Below the pieces are notes generated by a model, which was given only the letters and a program-made list of their open reading frames with translations, was not told where the DNA came from and searched no databases. A stretch of 64,000 nucleotides of DNA from Lophius americanus (lineage: Eukaryota > Chordata > Actinopteri > Lophiiformes > Lophiidae). The position numbers and the translations under genes were made by a program. The stretch lies in the NCBI GenBank assembly GCA_037951165.1, contig JBBDHG010000043.1, forward strand, positions 2,044,501 through 2,108,500, given 5' to 3'. Shown here in pieces: positions 24,901 to 33,900 of this stretch. The first letter of the stretch is position 1; every line of letters starts with the position of its first letter.

Positions 24901-27900
24901 GAGAAAGAGAGCGAGAAAGGGGACTCTGTGGAGTCCCACCATCTTAAAAGCGATTTTGTCAATCCACGTGCAAGTGAGTCATAGACGGCTCGGCTGGCTC
25001 TGACAGTTCTATGGAAACTCTGGACTAATTCTATGAACTTCATTCTAGCGCACACACAAAGATATACATACACACGCACCCACATACATACACACACAAT
25101 CACATACATACACACACACACACACAGAAAAAACAACAGCCTGCCAAAACCTTGGCCCTGCACCGAGTCAAAGACCGACTCTCTCATTACCCGTCCACCA
25201 ATAAAACGTACGTTTACAGGACTGCCACATGTTTTCCATCGTGAAATATTCTGTTTGGGCCTAAGAGAACAAATAGTTACCAGACCAGCCAACAGAACCT
25301 TCATGTACTCTCAGCAGACGTTAGGGGGACTCTATCTGTAATCTGTAGGACGTCTGTTGAAAGTCCTTTTACTAAACTCTAATCTCAAGGTAGAGTTCAG
25401 CGACATTATGAGTCATACGTGTAACAAGGAGAGGTCATAAACAGGAATAAACTGGAATACTCCTGGAAAATAAAAGTACTCCTGGAAAATAAAAGTACTC
25501 CTGGAAAATAACAGTACTACTAGAAAATAAAAGTACTACTAGGACATGCAAGTACTACTGGAAATTAAAAGTACTACTGGAAATAAAAGTACTACTAGGA
25601 AATAAAAGTACTACTGGAAAATAAAAGTACTACTGGAAATAAAAGTAATACTGGAAAATAAAAGTACTACTTGAAATAAAAGTACTACTAGGAAATAAAA
25701 GTACTACTGGAAAATAAAAGTACTACTAGGAAATAAAAGTACTACTGGAAAATAAAAGTACTACTGGAAATAAAAGTACTACTGGAAATTAAAAGTAGTA
25801 CTGGAAAATAAAAGTCCTACTGGAAATAAAAGTACTACTGGAAATAAAAGTCCTACTGGAAAATAAAAGTCCTACTGGAAATAAAAGTACTACTGGAAAT
25901 AAAAGTACTACTAGGAAATAAAAGTACTACTGGAAAATAAAAGTAGTACTGGAAAATAAAAGTACTACTGGAAATAAAAGTACTACTAGGAAATAAAAGT
26001 ACTACTGGAAAATAAAAGTAGTACTGGAAAATAAAAGTAGTACTGGAAAATAAAAGTACTACTAGGAAATAAAAGTACTACTGGAAAATAAAAGTACTAC
26101 TAGGAAATAAACGTACTACTAGGAAATAAACGTACTACTAGGAAATAAACGTACTACTAGGAAATAAAAGTACTACTGGAAATAAAAGTACTACTAGGAA
26201 ATAAAAGTACTACTGGAAAATAAAAGTACTACTAGGAAATAAACGTACTACTAGGAAATAAACGTACTATTGGAAAATATAAGTACAAAAGTGAAACTTT
26301 GGTGAGTTTTTCTGAGCTTTTTTTTTTAAAGTTTGAAGTGTTTGTCACATAAGTCAAGTTGTTTGAATGCTTAGAGTCGTAATCTGGGATTGTTAGGAGG
26401 TTCTTTTTCAACATCTTGAGAGAAAAACTATTAATATTATTATTATTATGACACATTAATAAAAAGGTTGAACAGTCCCGCAGTCCATCCATCCATCCAT
26501 CCAACTTCTGTGGCTGCTTATTATGTTCAGGGTCCCTTCCAAATAAATGAAAGCCATATGGTCAGCCATAACTTTATGACCACTGTGTTCTGACACCTTT
26601 TCTATCAGAACCAGCAATTAGCGCTACAGCAGCTCTTTGTCACTCCCCATAGATCAAAACAACATCAACCAGTTAAGCATCTGTCCACCCTGAGACCCTG
26701 CCGGTAGGTCCGACCCACTGCAGCCTGGGAAAACCCAGTGTTCAGGCTCTCAGACAAGTGCAGCCATCGCAAGCGGGCCCATCTCAAACTCGCTCAGATC
26801 AATTTCCTGTCTCTTAATTCTGATCATCACTTTTTGATTAATGCAGCTGACAGACAGACAAACCAACTAATTCAGGCTTAAATATTTCCTCCATGTAGGA
26901 TAATAATGCTCAGAGTAGGTCATTATCAGACGCTCTCTCTTACTGGTCTAGCTCTCAGTGTTAGTCGTTGAACAGGAGACACTTTACATCTGCTGTTGTT
27001 TGAGACCTATTCATTAATAAATTATACATCACTGCTGTTTGAACTAGAAAAATATCTGTTTTTCAGGCTCTTCCATGTGGAGCGGTATCTTTAATGTCCT
27101 GCTGCCTCGTGTGGTAACATTTACATCACAGCCAGGAAACGTAACAAAACAACTCCTCTCTGACTTCTTCTCTGCCCCGGTGTGACTCGCTGTGACTCGC
27201 TGTGACTGACGATTGTCTGCTGTCACGTAACACCAGCTGAGCTCACGGTGGGGGGAAAGAGGGTTTCCCCCGAGGCGACCAGAGCAGCGGTAGAAGAATG
27301 AGATCAGACGGCGTGAGAGAAGACGTAGAGCAGAGAGATGAAATGTGCCGCCGCCGCTGCTGCTGGTTGGCGGTTTGCTGACTGTTTTGTTGTTAGTCCT
27401 TGGAAGGTTCATGTTCTGGAGATCTAATCTGAGAGTATGTTTGATTTGTTCACGTCCTGCTCGACATTCTAATCCGAGAGGCTGGTGGCGACGAGGCCGC
27501 GCTGGAGAGAGAAATGAAAGAATTCAGGATGAAGACAGGTGTAATTAACGACGTTAACGACAGCGAGCCAACAAGCACGAGGAACTGGGATTCTCCCGCT
27601 GCTCAATGAAGGACTTCTTCCTGCATCTCTGCTATGTGCTTACAACAGTGATTAGAGAAGCTGACAGATGAAGATGACAGATGAAGAGACATCTCTCTGC
27701 TGACATGACTTCATGGTAATCCATCAATCACCAGGTTTCATTTCCACCATTAGACCATTAAACGTAAAGCCTTTTCCAAACTTCAAAACAATGAGAATGC
27801 GACAAACTTACTTCCCACTAAATCCACACAACAGTTTGTTTGTGTTTACATAATCGGTCTTTCAGACGTTGGAGCACCCGTACAGAATAATGTCCGACTT

Positions 27901-30900
27901 AGACTTTAGGCTGAAGTCCTCATATATCAACATATTACCTAGTTTGCTTTAAGAAGTTTTTGCTTGTAGAGTTGAAAAAAAAAAAGGGGGTTCAATAACC
28001 TTTAAGATTCACATTTTAAATTAAAAAAAACTAAAATACAATAAAACCGGGTTTTAGAACAACTATAACAAATTTTATTAAACAATTATTATACTATTTT
28101 ATTAAACATTTTGCCCCAGCGGATCAATAAAATATTCAGATTCTGATTCGTTTGCTTATTTACTGGAGTTTCCCAAATACTTAATACTTTCTGTTTGGTG
28201 CACTCAAACTCATTTTCTATTTTGTTTTAAAGATTGTTTTTGGCCCTTATGCCTTCATTGATAGGACAGAGAGACCAGAAGCAGGGAGAAAGAGATGCCA
28301 GGGTTAGTTTCTGCTACACAGTCAGAGGTACTTTCCTACTTGCCTAAGAAAACAAAGACGCCATGATGACGTACGGTTGCCATCAGACTATTGGAAGAAA
28401 GCAGCAAAGCATTTGAAGAATCTCTACTCCAGCGGTGGAGCACAGGCTCGTTCTTGTCCATTTTAGGAAGAGACATTTCATCTCCTCAGGATTAATGTGA
28501 ACAACCTGCATCAGTCCTCCTCTTATTCCTAACTAGGGCCAATAATAGCACAGCGGTATAATGGGTAACCTATATTTTAATGGGCTACACGTCTAAAGTT
28601 TCACTGGAGATAGAGATATATAGAGTGTTAGACTATTTTTAATATTAGAAAGCCTTTCTCTGGAAACTCTTACTTCTATTTTCTCCTCATAGACAGGTTG
28701 GCTAAATAATGTCTGTGTTTATGATGTTGTATGCACTGATAAGAGTTAAAGCTCTGCCTGCATAAATGCCAGTATGTCATATGTAGAAAATAGTGAAATA
28801 TAAAATTAAGTGGCGAAATAGAACTTAAAATAAGTCAAAGTAACATTTTCCATTATTATATTTTAATCGATCCTTATATCCATTTGTATTATTATTGTCA
28901 TTGCGTTATATTAACTTTACATTATATTCAATTATCTGAATGGGCTGTTATGGGAAATGTAGTTCATTTATAAAAACACAGAGTTAATTTATATAGACAC
29001 TAAAGGAATTGTGGGTAATTATAATGTTTATAACACATAAAAGAAGTTATAGTAATTTAAAAAAATGCTAAAAGTGAAACCAATCTCTTTCTGTATTATT
29101 GGTCATATTTTAACTAGGCTCTGGAGAGGTGGAAATGTGCTTAATCTGATTATTGCACTTCCTAAATGGATTAATCCATGAACATAAGAGATCTTTGTAT
29201 TATTTTCTTCCACGGTTTCAGTCTGAGGGGCGTGTTGTGCCACGCTGAGTCGACATCAGCCGTTCTATCTAACATTGTTCCAGCAAACTGGCTGGCAGAG
29301 ACGTCGGAGGGCGTTGTCCACCTGCTTCCAAACCAAACTCTGCCGAGGTAGTTCCTTTCTTTTGTATGTGTGGAAAATAGATCTGCTCCAGACACGGGCG
29401 CGGCTGTTTCCTTTCAAACCTCGACGGTTGAGTCTCAATCTTATCATCTATGCTAATGTGTTAATTATTCATCTCCATTATTGATTATTTGATCTAATAA
29501 ATTTGAGGAAGTTTTTCTACACTTCTAGCGTTCTGCCCAAACATGAAGATGTTTAGCTAAGTAGAATCTTTTCACGTTTTTTCCGATTCATCTTAAGCTA
29601 CTTTGGAATGTTAGTTACTCACTAGCTTTTTATTACGCTGAAAAAATAAGTTCCATTTGCCATTCAGAAATTTTTGTAACATATTAATAAACGGCCAAAC
29701 GTGCTGCAGAACTTATGTCTTACCAAAAAGGGACCCACATTGATAAATAGAGATCTTTGTTATAAGTTGTTAATAAATGTTTACAAATGTCTCTTAATTA
29801 TAACCTTACTATAAACTATTTTTAAATCATTTAAAAAGGCAATCTCACTGTAAAGTGTACAGTAAATCTAAGCGTAATAAAGAAGCTGAGATTGGAAAAA
29901 TTGTGGTATTTTACCATTTTAAAAAAAATACAGCATATATAATTTATCAAAGTTAACTTTTTCATATACACTGTCAAATGATTTGAGCTTAAACATATGA
30001 CCGTAACTGAAAATCTACATTTGTTGCACTAAATCTGTTTGGGTGGAGCGTAAAGGAGGGAGCTGGGGAGCGAGGCCTGCCGGTGCCAGGGATTATCTGG
30101 TTATCCAACGTAGACTCTTGCTTCACAGCTGGAGGACCGACTGGGCAGGAGACAGCAGGCAGATGGACTAATCCAATATTAAAGAGCAATGACTAAACAA
30201 AGTCTAGATGAATCTGGGGCTACTCTGTAGCTCATAGTTTCCCCGACCTAGTTTATTTCCTGAACTTGCATATCTGGTTTCAGGATTCACACCTCATTTT
30301 TACTGCCCCACATTCCACAGACGCCTGCTTCGTCAAGAGTGTTGAATCATTTACACTTAAACATTACTGTGGGGAGAAAACAACCTCTCTGGACCAACAG
30401 CTCGAGGTTTTTCAGCAGGCTGGACATGCGTTAGTTAAACAAGTCTGACATACAAAGATGCGCCTGTGAGGAGAAGAAGTGTCATGCCCTCCGGCTGAAC
30501 TGGTGTGTCTGGTCAACTGACATGGAGTGTCGGCTCCACCTGCTCATACAATTAACAAAAAACTGAAAGGAATAGGGACAATATAGTTTATTAAAGATTG
30601 TAATAGACTCTATATATGGAAGCAAATGGACTCAAGAAGCAAAAAGTGTTTATTTTGTCTTGAAAATTCAGGGGGGAAAAGTCGCCCTAATGAGTGAAAT
30701 GTGAATAATGTGAATAATGTGAATAATGTGAATAATGTGAATAATGTGAATAATGTGAATAATGTGAATAATGTGAATAATGGCACTACAGTATGAAAAA
30801 CACAAGTTGGATTAAGGAGGTTTTTCTTGGAGAAAAAAAAGTCTCCTCCTAGGGATCAAAGTATGAACTATTCACGTAAAACATGCGATGTACAAAAAAG

Positions 30901-33900
30901 ATCTCCCCTGTTTGATTAATATGCATTAAATTTGTATTAAATCGTTATAAATAAAACGGATTATTATAATTAAATCGGAGCAATGCTTGTGAAATTATGG
31001 CCAGAAACTTCGATTTAGGTGGAGATAACTCTCCCCCTATTGGTGGAAATATGCAACCGAGCATTCCCCTTTTCAATCCAGTTCTTCCTCACATTAAGGT
31101 ATATGTGGTTGTAAAATTTGAAAGTGATCCATGATATGGATTTTGAGTTATTGCGTTAAAACGAAGGATCTGTGGCGGACGTGGCTATGACCTTTGCATA
31201 ATGTCACCTTTTTTGAGGATATAAATATATATATAAATTGAGATTCTTCACTCCGACTGTTGATTCGTGGCCCCCAGGGGGAGAAAACACTTTTTAGAAA
31301 TTATTTTCCACAGGTAGCTTTAGCAGGTGATGATGCACTTTTACTCTCACAGGGTTTAATCTGTTTCAATGTTTGTGTTTTAATGCCGTGATCCAACTAT
31401 ATTCTGATGATACCTGTTTAATGCATTTTTGCATCCGGGCCCTCTGACCACTGATGTCCTGTTTTAAACATGGAATGTTGAATCTCCGGTCTGTACGCTT
31501 GGGAGTATTAATAACGTGACCGTAACCATTCACAACAAGTCAACAAGTTGTGGGTCATGGTGGTCCGGTGTTTGTCTGCTACTGTTGCCACTTGAAGCTG
31601 GGCTCAGCGGCCGCTCAAAGCAGCCCTTCAATGTATATTAATAAACCCGACTTCTTGCTACACAGTCAGCCCATTCCAGAAGCTATGAAAAACCTCTGAG
31701 TCACCACACAGTCACATGGTTGAAACAGGACTCCCAGGCCTCCATGGCAACCAAACATCAAACAGACTGGATAAAGTGTGGCAGATAGAGCCGGCCCATT
31801 CTGGACTGAATGACTCTTTTCCACCACACTTGCGTCAAACGGGGCCTGCCTTTTTTGGCAGACAATAACGCTGCAGGAAGTAGGATTTACTTTTTTTCAA
31901 CAAAGTAGGAGGAGAATTGGAGCAAAGGAACAAACAAACGCATTACGATACTGTCAACATTTGCCGATTGCGTGAGGGTTTCCATCCAGAGCTGAACCCA
32001 CCTACAGTCAGAGCAAAGAAAGCCACAGATTGATGAGGATGGGACAAAGCTGACACGGACAGAGGAGGACAAAAGAGGCTCATTAAAGGCACATTTCCCT
32101 AAAAAATTGTCACACTCTTTTTCTCGTTTCCAGTTTAGCGTACATTCACATGACCACACTTCACACTCAATAGTGATGCCAACTAAGTGACAATAACACT
32201 AGTGTGCTAAATGGGGAAGGCACTGCGTGTCACGTGTGATCCTATTATGTACATGTACACACAGGCACACACACACACCTTTCACTAGGGACAATTGCCT
32301 TGTTGAAATTCAGGTCTTAGACGGTGGATTGAATACGTCTAAGCTCTCTATCCTATCACACCTTGGCTAAAGAGGACATGCAGTTTGACAAGTAAGGGTT
32401 AGTATGAATACTTAATGTTGAGTACTTTCATTTCCTCAGACCTGTCTAACCTGAGAGTGCGTTTTGCCAAGACATTGACACATTCCCCAGCAGCCCCCAC
32501 CGGCTGAGTCTCAGTCTAGTCTGAAAACGTCCACCTACGCAGCTGGAATGACAGCTGATGACATCACTATCAACAAACACCAAACTGCAGGTGAGGCTGC
32601 CACTGAGGAAGAATGTTGAAAATAAACCAGAAATAATAGAATTCCACACCATGTAGGTGACAACTCAAGTCGTCAGTCATTCATTCATTCATTGCCCTCA
32701 TATACACACACACACCCACACACACACACACACCTTCAGTGTTTGGTTTGCTTACAAGGTCTGGGTTCATTAATGTGACTTTCTCCTGGTGAAATATTAA
32801 CTTTGCTGATAAGATTGACACCCAACGACACAATAAATGCTCAACTTTAACACATGTATGACTCAATACAATACAATGATTTGATTTGTTTTGAATGAAT
32901 AGGTGGGATTTTATAGTGTTGTAAACTGCATTGGTTGTCTTTACAGATTGGGCAGATGTGTATTCTACACTTCTAGTCATTACTTCATTGCGTTATAATG
33001 AACTCATGGAACTTTAAGCAGCTCAGTCGTGTCAAAGACCATCTTATACATTAGGGCAGTAATTCTACCTCCAAGAAGCGGGCTGTGTGTTAAAGGTGGG
33101 TCCCGTTTGGCGGGAGGTGTGCCGTTTCCAGCATCCTCTGGGGGGTTGAAATGACATAACCGTTCCTGCCAACTGACGAATCATAGACACACATAACGAC
33201 CAGGAATGTCACGGATGTTAATGTGAGGTTTGTCTTCACTTTGCATTCCTAGAAGACAATTACGGTGCTGCACCGCCCCAGCTTTACTCAGGCATCCCAG
33301 CACAAAAGGCTAAGTTACAGCGTTCAAAGCCGCGTGTTCAGCTGTTCTGACTGCAACGCCTCCTTAACCACTGATATAATACATTTTAGAAAGACATAAA
33401 CATTTATAATACCCATTTTTTAAAGGGACAAATATGCAACAAAGACTGGTTGATGTTCTGTCTTAAGTGTGGGGACATAATGTGTCTCCATGTTACGACA
33501 ATTCTTCTGCATCATCCTTTTCCTAATCTGCCGCTGACATTTTTGGCCAATAATGTGAAAAGAATATTATTATTACACGTAAGGGAGTATTCTAAATGTA
33601 TCGTTGGATCCCTTTCCAACAAATACTTAGGATTAAAGAAAAGATTTCAGGTCCGCTGAAACCTGCCATGCACAAAACCACTAAGTCCTGGCTATATGTA
33701 TAATACGCTTAAAATATTTACTATCAAAATGATGACACATCCACTCCAACATCATAAGCTCCTCCTACCTGGCTTTGAGTTCCTTATGCTCCTCCCTGAT
33801 CTTGCTCAGCTCCAGTTGCAGGCGTGCCCGCTCTTTGGCCACCTGGTCCAGGGTCTTGCGGGCGTCGGCCAGCTCGGCCTCATAGGCACCCTTGATGCCG

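Larger units (their letters stand above)
12827..33768 (-). other. lmna: lmna intron 1 (about 21 kb)
   Basis: 20942 bp separating the rod-start exon from exon 2. No nested protein-coding gene was recognised. It carries the repeat-family copies at 13318-13760, 14895-15060 and 30655-31180, several microsatellites, a palindrome (21779-21816), an LINE reverse-transcriptase scrap (24335-24376), a 19-bp minisatellite (25453-26286), a Tc1-like remnant (26560-26800), a MITE-like copy (29697-29865) and a 9-bp minisatellite (30699-30781). Large first introns of LMNA carry enhancers and the lamin C2 promoter in mammals. Whether that holds here is unknown. Confidence 0.9.

Noticed and set aside
24855..25304. 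149-codon minus-strand ORF
   Set aside because: Composed of translated GA/CA microsatellites (SLSFSFS, VCVCVC).
27345..27548. 67-codon ORF with a leucine-rich, membrane-like start
   Set aside because: Short and isolated in lmna intron 1. Hydrophobicity comes from CTG/TTG-rich sequence, with no homology.
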